The position numbers were made by a program, and so were the translations under genes. DNA of 64,000 bases, taken from Gordonia polyisoprenivorans NBRC 16320 = JCM 10675 (lineage in GTDB: Bacteria; Actinomycetota; Actinomycetes; Mycobacteriales; Mycobacteriaceae). The stretch spans positions 1 through 64,000 of the forward strand of contig NZ_BAEI01000072.1 in assembly GCF_000241325.1 (NCBI RefSeq). Reading direction: 5' to 3'. This document shows positions 9,167-19,237 of this stretch, one piece after another; within the stretch, counting starts at the first letter, position 1, and each line of letters opens with the position of its first letter. The notes below the pieces were generated by a model. It was given only the letters and a program-made list of their open reading frames with translations, was not told the origin of the DNA and searched no databases.

Positions 9167-10567
9167 GTGCGATTCATCGTGGCCGCCGCCCCGTCCAAAG
9201 TCGAAGCCGTCGTCAACCTCGCCAAGCGGCGCGGTCTGGTCTACCCGAGTGGTGAGATCTACGGTGGCACGCGCTCGGCGTGGGACTACGGGCCGCTCGG
9301 TGTGGAGCTCAAGGAGAACATCAAGCGGCAGTGGTGGCGCACCATGGTCACCTCCCGAGACGACGTGGTGGGCCTCGACTCGTCGGTGATCCTGCCGCGG
9401 CAGGTGTGGGAGGCCTCCGGTCACGTCGAGGTGTTCACCGACCCACTGGTCGAGTCGCTCTACACCCACAAGCGGTATCGGGCCGATCACCTCATCGAGG
9501 CCTACGAGATCAAACACGGCCACCCGCCGGAGAACGGCCTCGCCGACATCAACGACCCCGAGACCGGCCAGCCCGGAAAGTGGACCGAGCCCAAGGCATT
9601 CAGCGGTCTGATGAAGACCTACCTCGGCCCGGTCGACGACGAGGAGGGGCTGCACTATCTGCGGCCGGAGACCGCGCAGGGCATCTTCGTCAACTTCAAG
9701 AACGTCATGACGACGTCGCGGAAGAAGCCGCCGTTCGGCATCGCCCAGATCGGCAAGAGCTTCCGCAATGAGATCACCCCCGGCAACTTCATCTTCCGCA
9801 CCCGTGAGTTCGAGCAGATGGAGATGGAGTTCTTCGTCAGGCCCGGCGAGGACGAGCAGTGGCATCAGTACTGGATCGATCAGCGATTCAACTGGTACGT
9901 CGACCTCGGGATCGACCCGGAGAACCTGCGGCTCTATGAGCACGCGCAGGAGAAGCTCTCGCACTACTCCAAGCGCACCGTCGACGTCGAGTACAAGTTC
10001 GGTTTCTCCGGTAACCCGTGGGGTGAACTCGAAGGCGTCGCCAACCGCACCGACTTCGACCTCTCCACGCATTCGAAGGCCTCCGGTGAGGACCTGTCGT
10101 TCTTCGACCAGGCCTCCGGCGAGCGCTACACGCCCTACGTCATTGAGCCGGCAGCCGGACTGACCCGGTCGGTGATGGCGTTTCTGTGCGACGCCCTCAC
10201 CGAGGAGGAGGTGCCGAATGCCAAGGGCGGCACCGACACCCGCACGGTGCTGCGTCTCGACCGCCGTTTGGCCCCGGTCAAGGTGGCCGTGCTGCCGCTG
10301 TCGCGCAACGAGAAACTCTCGCCGAAGGCCAAGGATCTCGCCACCGAGCTGCGCAAGAACTGGAACGTCGAATTCGACGATGCGCAGGGCATCGGCAAGC
10401 GTTACCGGCGCCAGGACGAGATCGGCACGCCGTTCTGTGTGACCGTGGACTTCGACACCCTCGACGATCACGCGGTCACCATCCGCGAGCGCGACACCAT
10501 GAGCCAGGAGCGGGTCGCCCTGGACAAGGTGGCCGAGTATCTGGGTGGCAAACTCCTCGGCTCCTGA
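9167..10567 (+). CDS. glyS: Glycyl-tRNA synthetase (class II, single chain)
   Basis: Charges tRNA-Gly with glycine. The 466-aa length and features fit the dimeric alpha2 class: [10 protein letters not shown] near the N-terminus, [13 protein letters not shown] near residue 165, the class II motif 2 [21 protein letters not shown], and an anticodon-binding domain from about residue 355. The start is uncertain: GTG 9167 is the longest, and GTG 9179 begins at the conserved part. It follows smtB/zur in the M. tuberculosis order, separated here only by the broken MpaB gene. Confidence 0.97.
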   Translation: MRFIVAAAPSKVEAVVNLAKRRGLVYPSGEIYGGTRSAWDYGPLGVELKENIKRQWWRTMVTSRDDVVGLDSSVILPRQVWEASGHVEVFTDPLVESLYTHKRYRADHLIEAYEIKHGHPPENGLADINDPETGQPGKWTEPKAFSGLMKTYLGPVDDEEGLHYLRPETAQGIFVNFKNVMTTSRKKPPFGIAQIGKSFRNEITPGNFIFRTREFEQMEMEFFVRPGEDEQWHQYWIDQRFNWYVDLGIDPENLRLYEHAQEKLSHYSKRTVDVEYKFGFSGNPWGELEGVANRTDFDLSTHSKASGEDLSFFDQASGERYTPYVIEPAAGLTRSVMAFLCDALTEEEVPNAKGGTDTRTVLRLDRRLAPVKVAVLPLSRNEKLSPKAKDLATELRKNWNVEFDDAQGIGKRYRRQDEIGTPFCVTVDFDTLDDHAVTIRERDTMSQERVALDKVAEYLGGKLLGS

Positions 10568-10683
10568 TCGGCGAACCGCTTTCGATTGGGCCTGACCTGC
10601 GGCTGTCTGTCACAATTGGGGACGGAGTCGCGAGGTTCGGGCATGGGGTCCGCCGCAGCGATCAGTAGAGAGTGAGTGCAATC

Positions 10684-11187
10684 GTGGCAGTCAGTGGCAA
10701 GGTCGTCCATTACGACGCCAACCGTGGATTCGGGTTCTTGGCCCCGGAATCCGGTGGGGCAGATGTGTTCTTGCACATCAATGACATCGACATCGACGAG
10801 AACGACCTGAAGCCGGGCGCCAAGGTCTCCTTCGATGTCGAAGAGACCGACCGTGGTTCCAAGGCGATCAACGTCGCGGTCACCGAGGCCGCCCCGGCCG
10901 AGGAGTCCGGCGGTGGACGGCCGCCGCGCCGTGACGATCACCGACGCGATGATCACCGACGTGACGACCATCGCCGCGATGACCACGGTCGTTCGCACGG
11001 CGGCGATCGGGACCGTCCGCGCCGTCCGCGCGGCGGCGGGGGCGGATCGTTGGATGCCGCCGCGTTCACCGAAGAGGTGACCGAACTGCTGCTCGATTCC
11101 TCCGACGACCTCACGGCCGCGCAGATCGTCGCGATCCGCAGCCGGATCACCGACTTCGCCGTCGCCCGGGGCTGGGTGCTTGACTGA
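10684..11187 (+). CDS. Cold-shock-domain protein with RDDHR repeats and C-terminal extension
   Basis: A 167-aa protein, much longer than a 67-residue CspA. The N-terminal cold-shock domain (1-70) contains GFGFL and DVFLHIND, corresponding to RNP-1 and RNP-2 for single-stranded nucleic acid binding. A charged linker follows with a pentapeptide repeated about four times (RRDDH) and then an Arg/Gly patch, typical of RNA-binding low-complexity segments. A conserved-looking C-terminal helix pair (about 125-167) ends in GWVLD. GTG 10684 is chosen because TAGAGAG lies about eight bases upstream; GTG 10672 is also open. Confidence 0.88.
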   Translation: MAVSGKVVHYDANRGFGFLAPESGGADVFLHINDIDIDENDLKPGAKVSFDVEETDRGSKAINVAVTEAAPAEESGGGRPPRRDDHRRDDHRRDDHRRDDHGRSHGGDRDRPRRPRGGGGGSLDAAAFTEEVTELLLDSSDDLTAAQIVAIRSRITDFAVARGWVLD

Positions 11188-12502
11188 CCGCCCTCCGACG
11201 GGACGGTCCGGGGGGTCCCAATCCGGGATTCCCCCGACGGCGTTCTACGGCGACGAGGCCACCGAGCGGATGGTGCCCGAGGGCGCCAAGGTCGCGAGCC
11301 TGCCCGGAACCCGGACCGACCACCGCAGTGAGTACGCGCGCGACCGTGCGCGCGTACTGCATTCGGCTGCCTTGCGTCGCCTCGCCGACAAGACCCAGGT
11401 CGTCGGCCCGCGCGAGGGCGACACGCCGCGTACCCGTCTGACCCATTCGCTCGAGGTCGGGCAGATCGGCCGCGGGATCGCGATCGGCCTCGGCTGCGAA
11501 CCCGATCTGGTGGAATTGGCCGGCCTCGCCCACGACATCGGCCATCCCCCCTACGGGCACAACGGTGAGCGTGCGCTCAACGAATTCGCTTCCGACATCG
11601 GCGGATTCGAGGGCAACGCGCAGAATCTGCGAATCCTCACCCGGCTTGAGCCCAAGTTGCTCGACGATCAGGGCCGCAGTGCCGGGCTCAACCTGACGCG
11701 CGCCTCTCTCGATGCGACCCTGAAGTATCCGTGGACCCGCCGGCCGCCGAATGTGAAGTTCGGCGCCTACGCCGACGACGCCGCGGCCCTGGATTGGGTC
11801 CGACGCGAGGCGCCGGGCGATCGGCAGTGCATCGAGGCGCAGGTGATGGACTGGTCCGACGACGTCGCCTACTCGGTCCACGACCTCGAGGACGGTGTCA
11901 TCGCCAACCGCATCGATCTGCGCACGCTCGCCGATCCCGACGACCAGCGCACGCTCGCCGACATCGGGATCAAGGAGTTCCCGGGTCTCGAGCCCGAGCC
12001 GTTGATTGATGCCGCACAACGACTCTCGCGCATGGAGATCGTGGGCGCGGTCGGGGTGTTCGACGGCAGTCTGGACGCATCGGTCCGGCTCAAGCGGCTC
12101 ACCAGCGAACTCATCGGCCGGTTCGCCTCGGCCGCGATCACCGGCACCCGCGAGGTGGTGGGCGGGCGGTCGCTGTCCCGGTACGACGCCGACCTGTCCG
12201 TGCCGCCGCTCATCGCCGCCGAGGTGGCGATCCTGAAAACCCTTGCGCTGCGGTTCATCTTCTCCAACGTGCGGCACAAGACCCATCAGGCCCGGCAGCG
12301 CGAACGCATCCACCGCGTCGGCGAGTGGCTCAGCGCCGCGGCTCCCGGGGGGCTCGACCCGGTGTTCGTTCCCAGCTGGGAACACGCCGCCGACGACACT
12401 GCCCGCAAACGGGTCATCGTCGACCAGATCGCGTCGATGACCGAGGGCAGGCTCGAACGGATGGACAAGCAGAACTCGGGCGCGCAGGCACATCTGGGCT
12501 GA
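11180..12502 (+). CDS. dgt: Deoxyguanosine triphosphate triphosphohydrolase
   Basis: HD-domain dNTPase that removes triphosphate from dGTP-type nucleotides and controls dNTP pools. The 440-aa protein shows the HD metal-site residues in [16 protein letters not shown] (first His) and [14 protein letters not shown] (HD pair and following His), with YSVHDLED further on supplying the last Asp. The TTG start overlaps the end of the cold-shock gene by 8 bp. In M. tuberculosis dgt and dnaG are adjacent; here a GH3 pseudogene and a PE-PPE hydrolase have come between them. Confidence 0.95.
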   Translation: MTDRPPTGRSGGSQSGIPPTAFYGDEATERMVPEGAKVASLPGTRTDHRSEYARDRARVLHSAALRRLADKTQVVGPREGDTPRTRLTHSLEVGQIGRGIAIGLGCEPDLVELAGLAHDIGHPPYGHNGERALNEFASDIGGFEGNAQNLRILTRLEPKLLDDQGRSAGLNLTRASLDATLKYPWTRRPPNVKFGAYADDAAALDWVRREAPGDRQCIEAQVMDWSDDVAYSVHDLEDGVIANRIDLRTLADPDDQRTLADIGIKEFPGLEPEPLIDAAQRLSRMEIVGAVGVFDGSLDASVRLKRLTSELIGRFASAAITGTREVVGGRSLSRYDADLSVPPLIAAEVAILKTLALRFIFSNVRHKTHQARQRERIHRVGEWLSAAAPGGLDPVFVPSWEHAADDTARKRVIVDQIASMTEGRLERMDKQNSGAQAHLG

Positions 12503-12547
12503 GTGGTCGGGCGCGGCGCCGCAGATCACTCGGGCCGGGCGCCGGGT

Positions 12548-14818
12548 TCATCGCGCGGCGTTGGCCCGATCCAGGATGTCCTGCAGCACCTCTCGGGGTA
12601 GCGCCCCGGCGGAGAAGTCGACGATCCGGCCCACCGGGACCGAGCCCATGATGGTCACCAGGTCCATGCCCTCGCCGGTGTCGGCGCCATCGGTCAGGGC
12701 GTCGGTGATCTTCGTCATCGCCTCGGCCGCAACCGGATCGGCCAACACCTCGGCGATGCTCGATTCCAACGTGAGGTCACCGGTGGTGTCGTCACCGACG
12801 ACGTCGACCTCGGCGGTCAGCCGGATGTCGCGGCTGGAGGCCCCCCACCGACACCGCGTACCGCCCGGACCGGACCACGAACGAGTGTGTCCGGAGATCC
12901 CATCGGGACAGGTCGTCGGCCGTCACCGTCATCTCGACCCGCGCGCTGCAGCCCGGATCGAGGTCGATGTCGGTGAACGCCTTGAGTTCACGCGGCGCGG
13001 TCACCGGGGTCGGCATGGTGACGGGGGTCGGCCCGGTCGCCGGCGCGGAGGTGGCGGCGCCGAGGTAGACCTGTACCACCTCACGTCCGGTCCGTGCGCC
13101 GGCGTTGGTGATCGTCGCCGCCACCCGCAGGCCGCCGTCGTCGGTGGTGTGCACCTCGAGGTCCCGGTACTCGAAGGTGGTGTAGGACAAGCCGTGTCCG
13201 AAGGGAAACGTCACCGGCAACTCACGTGCGTCGTACCAGCGGTAGCCGATGAACAGGCCCTCGCCGTAGATCACGTGCCCGAATTCGCCGGGAAACGACA
13301 GATGATCAGGGGTGTCGGACAGACGCTCGGGAACCGTCTCGGCCAGTCGGCCCGAGGGATTGACGTCACCGAACAGCACGTCGGCGATCGCGGCGCCCAC
13401 CGCCTGGCCGAGTAGTGCACCGTCGAGGAGCGCCGGAGCCGTCAACGGCGACAGCCGCAGCACCCCGCCGTGCGCCAGGACGATCACGGTGCGCCGATTG
13501 GCGGCGACGATCGCCTCGGCCAGGGCGAGTTGGGCAGGCGGTAACTCGATGTCGGCCCGATCGAACCCCTCGGATTCCTGCTCGTCGGCGAGTCCGAGAA
13601 ACAGCACCACCGTCGACGCGGCTCGAGCCACCGAGACCGCCTCCTCGAGCAATGCGGCGTCGGTGTCGGTTTCGGCACCGATGCGGTATCCGGCAGCGAA
13701 TCCGACGCCGGCCTCGGCGCGGGCGCGGATCTCCTCGAGAGGGACGTCGACGCGGGTGGCGTGCACATGCGATGATCCGCCACCCTGATATCGCGGGTGC
13801 GCTGCGAGTTCGCCGATGACGGCCAGATCCGCGGTCGGGGTGAGGGGCAAGAGGTCGTCGTCGTTGCGTAACAACACGATTGCGCGACCGGCGACCTCAC
13901 GTGCCAAAGCGTGATGCGCGTCGAGATCGGGGGTTTCGGGCGTTCTCGGGGCGCGCGCGGCAGCGGTGCGCGCGAGTGCGGCGACACGGACGTCCGCCGA
14001 CGTCAACGCCTCGGGAGCGAGGCGGCCGTTCGCGACGGCCTCGGCCACCGCCGCATCGGCTGCGGGCCCGGGGGAGGGCATGGTCAGATCCACACCCGCG
14101 GCCAGCGCAGCCACCCGATCGGCGACCGCGCCCCAGTCACTGATCACCGCACCGCCGAAACCCCATTGTTCGCGCAGGATCTCGGTGAGCAACTCCCGAT
14201 GCTGGGAGGCGTGGACGCCGTTGATCCGGTTGTAGGAGCACATCACCGTCCACGGCTGCTGTCGGGTGACGATCGTCCGGAACGCACGCAGATACAGCTC
14301 GTGGAGCGTGCGCTCGTCGACGTCGGGCGCTGATGCGCATCCGGTCGGTCTCCTGGTTGTTCACCGCGAAATGCTTCAGGGACGCACCCACGCCACGAGC
14401 CTGCAGACCGTGAACCCACGCACCGCCGAGCTCCGCGGTGAGGTGAGGATCCTCGGAGAAGTACTCGAAGGTTGCGACCGCCGCGCACCGACCGCTTCAG
14501 ATTGACGCCCGGCCCGAGCACCACACCGACAGACTGTGCGCGTGCCTCGTCGGCGATGGTCGCGCCGACGCGTCGCGCCAAGGCGGGACTCCACGTCTGG
14601 GCCAGTCCGACAGCCGGCGGAAAACACGTTGCGGGCACACTGCCGGAGATTCCCAGATGGTCGGTCGGGCCGTCCTGTTTGCGCAGCCCATGGGGTCCGT
14701 CGGTCATCAGGATCGAGGGAACGTCGCGGACGGACTCGGTGGTCCAGAAATCGTGGCCGCTGGTCAGGCGAGCCTGCTCCGCGATGCTCGAAGGGGCTCC
14801 GTCCGGCTGCTGTGTCAC
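12548..14818 (-). pseudogene. Frameshifted GH3 beta-glucosidase
   Basis: Glycoside hydrolase family 3 gene with three single-base insertions, read from GTG 14818 (GAGGAG upstream). Frame changes occur near 14470 (within NLKRS...[11 protein letters not shown]), near 14325-14327 (after RMRISA) and in a run of six C at 12841-12846. Removing one base at each gives a continuous protein of about 755 aa. It includes [16 protein letters not shown], the nucleophile region [12 protein letters not shown], an SEGFDR acid/base region and a fibronectin-III-like C-terminal domain. The last stretch (12548-12769) is an additional helical tail. Because the three insertions sum to +3, the final frame is restored. 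Confidence 0.85.
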
Positions 14819-15007
14819 GGGAGAACTCCTCTGTGGGCTCTGGGGGGGTCGTGGCGGGCGCGGGAGGCGACCGTTCACCCCCGACCGTAGCCGTGGACGC
14901 CGAGCATGGTGGGTCGTTCGGCGGTCGGTCCGGCGCCGGAAATGCGTGATGGTGTGACGCATTGTGGTGCATTGACAACGCGGCGCCGTGCAACCTCGCC
15001 GTTTTCA

Positions 15008-15021
15008 CAACAATATTGTTG
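15008..15021. promoter_or_regulatory. Perfect 14-bp palindrome CAACAATATTGTTG
   Basis: CAACAATATTGTTG is a perfect palindrome in an AT-richer stretch between the divergent GH3 pseudogene and the PE-PPE hydrolase. It is a plausible operator for a dimeric regulator, but no regulator is encoded next to it. Confidence 0.4.
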
Positions 15022-15103
15022 GTGCCTTTTCCCGAAAACCATCTGTACGTGGAACCGAGCATTTTCTATGCTCAGAGCGTCACTATGAGGGCGTCCTTGA
15101 AAT

Positions 15104-15123
15104 AGATGAGAGTCCACTCATCT
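15104..15123. promoter_or_regulatory. 7-bp inverted repeat upstream of PE-PPE hydrolase
   Basis: AGATGAG and CTCATCT are separated by six bases and end 25 bp before the hydrolase start. They could form an operator or a leader-RNA hairpin. The element is visible in the sequence; its function is inferred. Confidence 0.35.
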
Positions 15124-15148
15124 CGACGGGGGCCATGAAAGGACACCC

Positions 15149-16441
15149 GTGATGGTGCATGTTCGGCGCAGCCTGCTCGGAATGATCATCGCCTGCGCCA
15201 TGCTCGTTGTTCCCGCGGTGTTCGTCCCGGCGTTTCCGAATGCCATGGCGCGCGCATCGGTATTCCCGTCGTCGGGATCCGGCACGGAGATCTACACCAT
15301 CGAGCCATTGGATTTCAATCTGATCGATGCGATGGCGATGCTCTTTCAGGGACGGTGCAGCGCGGCCGGTGCCGAGTGCCGGCAGGTGCCGACCTCGGCG
15401 TCGCCGGACCCTTCGCATTTGTTCGGTGTTCCAGGCGAATTCGGTCCCATCTCGCTGGGTGCGGACTCCCTGGACGCGACCCTGCGGGCCAACGGCGCCG
15501 ACGCGCACCACCCGATTCTGGTTTTCGCATATTCGCAAGGTGCGCAGGTCGCAGGATTCTGGTTGCGCAACCTGAGTGCCGATGCCGATTCCTACGCCCC
15601 GCCGGCGACCACGTCGTTCCTTCTCGTGGGCGATCCCGAGAATACGTACGGCCCCTGGTGGTTGCCGAAGGTACCGACCACCACGCCCTATCACGTCACG
15701 GAATTCTGGAAAGAATACGACGGCTGGGCCGATTGGCCCTCCGACCCGAATCCCCTCGCCGTCGCGAATGCCATCGCCGGGATGATGTTCATTCACCCCA
15801 CCGCGTATTTCTCGATGAATCCCGATGACCCGAACGACATAACCTGGACCGACGGGAATATGACGTATGTCATGGCGCCGACCGCAGATCTGCCGCTGCT
15901 CGATCCGCTGCGCTGGCTCGGGCTGACCTCGGTCGCCGATGAACTCAACGCACAATGGAAGCCGATCGTCGACAGCGCCTACACGCGACCGTCGACCCAG
16001 GCGGCAGCGAACGCCTACACCGCCGCCGCGTCTACGACGCAGAGTCAGACGACGACTACGACGCAGAGTCAGACAGCTTCGACGGGGCTCGTGACCCCCG
16101 CGACGGAGTCCCGGCTCGAGGCGGCGGTCGCCCCCACGACCGCACCGGTCCCGGAGGTGGCCTCGTCGAGTACAACACCTGCCCCGATGTCCACGAGTCC
16201 GACAACCACCAGCCCGACAACCACCAGCCCGGCAACCACCAGCCCGACCTCCGCAGCAACCGCACCCACCACGGCCGCGCCGTCGTCCGTGGCCGCCGTG
16301 CCACCTGCGATCTCGCCGTCGGCGACCACATCATCAACGGCATCCCCGACAGCAGCGACGAACGATCGCGCGCAGGCCGACTCGGCCGGATCGCGCGCGT
16401 CGACCACGGCGGCTTCGGCGAAGGCCGATTCGGGGAATTGA
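15149..16441 (+). CDS. Secreted PE-PPE-domain serine hydrolase with Thr/Pro-rich tail
   Basis: A 430-aa exported protein. An N-terminal signal peptide (about 1-38, cleavage near ANAMARA/ARAS) precedes an alpha/beta-hydrolase resembling the PE-PPE domain. The nucleophile motif is AYSQGAQ (Ser near residue 131), with conserved LVGDPENTYGPWW following. From about residue 285 the tail is low-complexity Ser/Thr/Ala/Pro, including a pentapeptide TTTSP-type repeat encoded by a 15-bp tandem repeat near 16197-16250; such tails span or anchor in the cell wall. There is no PE or PPE head. AAAGGA lies five bases before GTG 15149; ATG 15152 is equally possible. Confidence 0.82.
   Translation: MMVHVRRSLLGMIIACAMLVVPAVFVPAFPNAMARASVFPSSGSGTEIYTIEPLDFNLIDAMAMLFQGRCSAAGAECRQVPTSASPDPSHLFGVPGEFGPISLGADSLDATLRANGADAHHPILVFAYSQGAQVAGFWLRNLSADADSYAPPATTSFLLVGDPENTYGPWWLPKVPTTTPYHVTEFWKEYDGWADWPSDPNPLAVANAIAGMMFIHPTAYFSMNPDDPNDITWTDGNMTYVMAPTADLPLLDPLRWLGLTSVADELNAQWKPIVDSAYTRPSTQAAANAYTAAASTTQSQTTTTTQSQTASTGLVTPATESRLEAAVAPTTAPVPEVASSSTTPAPMSTSPTTTSPTTTSPATTSPTSAATAPTTAAPSSVAAVPPAISPSATTSSTASPTAATNDRAQADSAGSRASTTAASAKADSGN
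16197..16250 (+). repeat. 15-bp tandem repeat inside hydrolase tail
   Basis: The unit GACAACCACCAGCCC occurs about three times with few changes and encodes repeated TTTSP/ATTSP pentapeptides. It keeps the reading frame, so copy number can vary without breaking the gene. Confidence 0.7.
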
Positions 16442-16508
16442 GGGCGGTTCCTCCTCGCCGGTCACGTCGGTCGCGATCACCCCGGTCACGGTCACTACAC
16501 TGGTCGAA

Positions 16509-18425
16509 GTGGCAGGCCGAATCCCCGATCGCGACATCACGGCAATCCGTGAGCAGACCCGCATCGAGGACATCATCGGCGAGTACGTGGCATTGCGCCA
16601 GGCCGGTCCCGATCGGCTCAAGGGACTGTGTCCCTTTCACGACGAGAAGACCCCGTCGTTCCACGTCCGCCCGGTGCACGGCCATTTCCACTGTTTCGGA
16701 TGCGGCGAGGGCGGCGACGTCTACAGCTTCCTGCAGAAGCAAGAACACATCGGCTTCGTCGAAGCCGTCGAGCAGCTCGCCGACCGGATCGGCTATCAGA
16801 TTCACTACGAGGGCGGCGGACCGAGTGTCGCGCGTGATCGCGGCACCCGGGCGCGCCTGGCCGCCGCGAATGCCGCGGCACACAAGTTCTACGTCGAGCA
16901 ACTGCGCTCACCCGAAGCGCAGATCGCGCGCGACTATCTGACCGAACGCAACTTCGACGCGGCCGCGGCGGCGCAGTTCGGCTGTGGGTATGCCCCGGCC
17001 GGCTGGGACACGATGACCAGACACCTGCTCGGTCAGGGCTTCGAGTTCGACGAGCTCCGTGAAGCGGGACTGTCGAAGGAGGGCCGCAAGGGGCCGATCG
17101 ACCGGTTCCATCGGCGGCTGCTCTGGCCGATCCGCAATCTCGGCGGCGACATCATCGGCTTCGGAGCGCGCAAACTCTTCGACGACGACAACCTCGGCAA
17201 GTACATGAACACCCCGGAGACCATGCTGTACAAGAAGTCTCAGGTGCTGTTCGGTCTGGATCTGGCGAAGAAGAACATCGCCAAGGGCCATCAGGTGGTC
17301 ATCGTCGAGGGGTATACCGACGTGATGGCGATGCATCTGTCCGGGGTGACCACGGCGGTCGCCTCGTGCGGGACGGCCTTCGGTGAGGATCATCTGGCGC
17401 TGGTGCGCAGGCTGATGATGGACGACTCGTACTTCCGTGGCGAGGTGATCTACACCTTCGACGGCGACGACGCGGGAAAAGCGGCTGCGCTCAAGGCTTT
17501 CGAAGGAGAACAGTCGATCGCCGGGCAGACCTTCGTGGCGATCGCCCCCGACGGCATGGATCCGTGCGAACTGCGGCAGGAGCGGGGCGAGGCCGCAGTA
17601 CGCGACCTGATCGCCCGCCGAATCCCGATGTTCCAGTTCGCGATCAAGACACTGATCGCCGCGCACGATCTCGACACCGCCGAGGGCAGGGTGCACGCGC
17701 TGCGTGAAGCGGTGCCGGTGGTGGCCCGCATCAAAGACGTTGCGCTGCGCGACGAGTACGCACGTCAACTCGCCGGCTGGGTGGGCTGGGAAGAGGTGCC
17801 GCAGGTGCTCGCCCGGGTCCGTGAGGAAGCCGCCCGGCACAACCGCGCCACCGGCCGCGCACAGACATCCGGGGCTTCGGGGATGCGACGCGACCGACCC
17901 GAGGCGGCGAAAGACCCGGGGTCGGCGCGTCCCCGCCCCGACGACCCGCGGCTCTGGCCGCAACGCGAGGCGTTGAAGGCGGCGCTGCAGTATCCGGCGA
18001 TCGCCGGGACGGTGTTCGACTCGCTTCCGTCCGAGTGCTTCACCGAGCCGATCTACATGCGGTTGCGCCAGGCGATGGCCGACCTCGGCGGCACGTCGTC
18101 GGGCATGGGTGGCGCGCAATGGGTGGACGCGGTGAACCACGAGGTCGACGACCCGGTGCTCTCACCGATGGTCACCGAACTCGCCGTGGAGCCGATGAGC
18201 GTGACCGAGGACAACATCCCGCGCTACGTCAACAGCGTGCTCGCCCGCTTGCAGGAGGTGTGGGTCGGTGCGCAGATCGCCGACATCAAGTCACGCCTGC
18301 GGCGGATGGCGCCCAGCGAGGACCCCGACGCGTACAACGCCGTCTTCGGTGATCTCGTCGCACTCGAGGCCTATCGCCGCAGTCTGCTCGAGCAGGCCGT
18401 CGACCCCACCCAGGGCGTCGGCTGA
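16509..18425 (+). CDS. dnaG: DNA primase DnaG
   Basis: RNA primer synthase of the replication fork, 638 aa. The N-terminal zinc-binding domain has CPFHDEKTPSFHV and CFGCGEGGD (CHC2 type, residues about 40-68). The TOPRIM catalytic domain includes VIVEGYTDVMA (catalytic Glu) and YTFDGDDAGKAAA. The C-terminal DnaB-interacting region begins after a charged linker near residue 455. The GTG start precedes the canonical AGRIPDRDI. Confidence 0.98.
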   Translation: MAGRIPDRDITAIREQTRIEDIIGEYVALRQAGPDRLKGLCPFHDEKTPSFHVRPVHGHFHCFGCGEGGDVYSFLQKQEHIGFVEAVEQLADRIGYQIHYEGGGPSVARDRGTRARLAAANAAAHKFYVEQLRSPEAQIARDYLTERNFDAAAAAQFGCGYAPAGWDTMTRHLLGQGFEFDELREAGLSKEGRKGPIDRFHRRLLWPIRNLGGDIIGFGARKLFDDDNLGKYMNTPETMLYKKSQVLFGLDLAKKNIAKGHQVVIVEGYTDVMAMHLSGVTTAVASCGTAFGEDHLALVRRLMMDDSYFRGEVIYTFDGDDAGKAAALKAFEGEQSIAGQTFVAIAPDGMDPCELRQERGEAAVRDLIARRIPMFQFAIKTLIAAHDLDTAEGRVHALREAVPVVARIKDVALRDEYARQLAGWVGWEEVPQVLARVREEAARHNRATGRAQTSGASGMRRDRPEAAKDPGSARPRPDDPRLWPQREALKAALQYPAIAGTVFDSLPSECFTEPIYMRLRQAMADLGGTSSGMGGAQWVDAVNHEVDDPVLSPMVTELAVEPMSVTEDNIPRYVNSVLARLQEVWVGAQIADIKSRLRRMAPSEDPDAYNAVFGDLVALEAYRRSLLEQAVDPTQGVG

Positions 18426-18427
18426 CC

Positions 18428-18506
18428 GAGGCCTTTGCCGGGCAGTGCGCTCAAGAGGCCTTGGCCGGGCAGTGCGCTCAGAGGCCGTTGCCGGGCAGTG
18501 CGCTCA
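18428..18506 (+). repeat. Three tandem 26-27-bp repeats after dnaG
   Basis: Three nearly identical units follow dnaG directly (18428-18454, 18455-18480, 18481-18506), each ending in GCCGGGCAGTGCGCTCA. The last unit overlaps the stop codon of the small minus-strand gene at 18504, so the repeats look like a repeated 3' end of that gene. Confidence 0.85.
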
Positions 18507-18668
18507 GGCCGCTTCGGAACGGATACCTGGACGCAACTCGGCCGGATACATCGGTCGATGCGGGTCGTCGGCGTTGTAGACGCAGCCACCCGCATATGTG
18601 TGGATGCCCGAGCAGCGGTCGGGGATCGGGCGCGGACGCCCCCAGATGTGATCGGCGGTCGGAGTCAT
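18504..18668 (-). CDS. Small cysteine-containing protein (54 aa), hypothetical
   Basis: A 54-residue reading frame whose ATG at 18668 is preceded by a strong GAGGAGG ribosome site about five bases upstream. The peptide has no obvious signal or membrane segment. It contains a CSGIHTYAGGC motif (two Cys nine apart) and is rich in Pro, Arg and His. I do not recognise a family. The ribosome site and non-random composition support it as a real gene; without a homology search this stays moderate. Confidence 0.5.
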   Translation of the reverse strand: MTPTADHIWGRPRPIPDRCSGIHTYAGGCVYNADDPHRPMYPAELRPGIRSEAA

Positions 18669-18862
18669 GGTCGCCTCCTCGGTACTTCGTGGACGATGCA
18701 CAGAAGTATGGGGGCATACCTGTCCGAATGGGCAGTGAGCGCGGTGTTTCACTCGCGATGAGCGTAGGTGAGGTGTCTCACACTCCGGTGCGGGTGATGC
18801 GTCGGACCCCGCGCAGTCGAATCCGAACGACGGCGACGTGGGCGCTGTGGCCGCACGCAAAC

Positions 18863-18906
18863 ACGTTGAGCCCGAACCGATGTGATCACCGGTCCGGGCT
18901 CAACGT
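18863..18906 (-). terminator. Stem-loop, 17-bp arms with one mismatch
   Basis: The arms ACGTTGAGCCCGAACCG and CGGTCCGGGCTCAACGT pair with one mismatch around a 10-base loop. The hairpin lies 18 bases past the stop of the 31-aa membrane peptide gene on the minus strand and probably ends its transcript. There is no long U tract. Confidence 0.6.
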
Positions 18907-18924
18907 CAGTTGGTTCTGGTCTGG

Positions 18925-19020
18925 TCAGTCTTTCCTGCCGGGAATCCCGATCGCGAATCCGATGCCGATGATCACGCAGGAAACCAGTGCGACGGCCGGC
19001 ATCACCCACATTGCGTTCAT
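18925..19020 (-). CDS. Candidate 31-aa single-pass membrane peptide
   Basis: A 31-residue frame that is almost entirely one hydrophobic helix (VMPAVALVSCVIIGIGFAIG) with a positively charged GRKD-type end. The stop is followed by a strong hairpin terminator on the same strand, which suggests transcription. No good ribosome site is visible before ATG 19020. It could be a small membrane protein or a chance hydrophobic frame. Confidence 0.4.
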   Translation of the reverse strand: MNAMWVMPAVALVSCVIIGIGFAIGIPGRKD

Positions 19021-19237
19021 GTCGGGAACGCTACGCTTCGGCGCCCGCGGTGACGGGGTGTTTGCGAGAGATCGGGACCTTGGCCCGCCAAGTCGGGTCT
19101 TTGGGCCCGGCAAGCCTGCCCGGGCCGAGTCGGACGGCGACACGAGGCGATTCCCGGCGTTCAGCTGAGCGTGCGGTGTGTTGTGGGCCACAATGGCCGT
19201 TACCCGGAGTCGTCGGGATGAGGAGAGGTGGCGGTCG

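Noticed and set aside
8810-10471. 553-codon minus-strand frame opposite glyS
   Set aside because: Antisense to an unmistakable glycyl-tRNA synthetase, with no recognisable motif.
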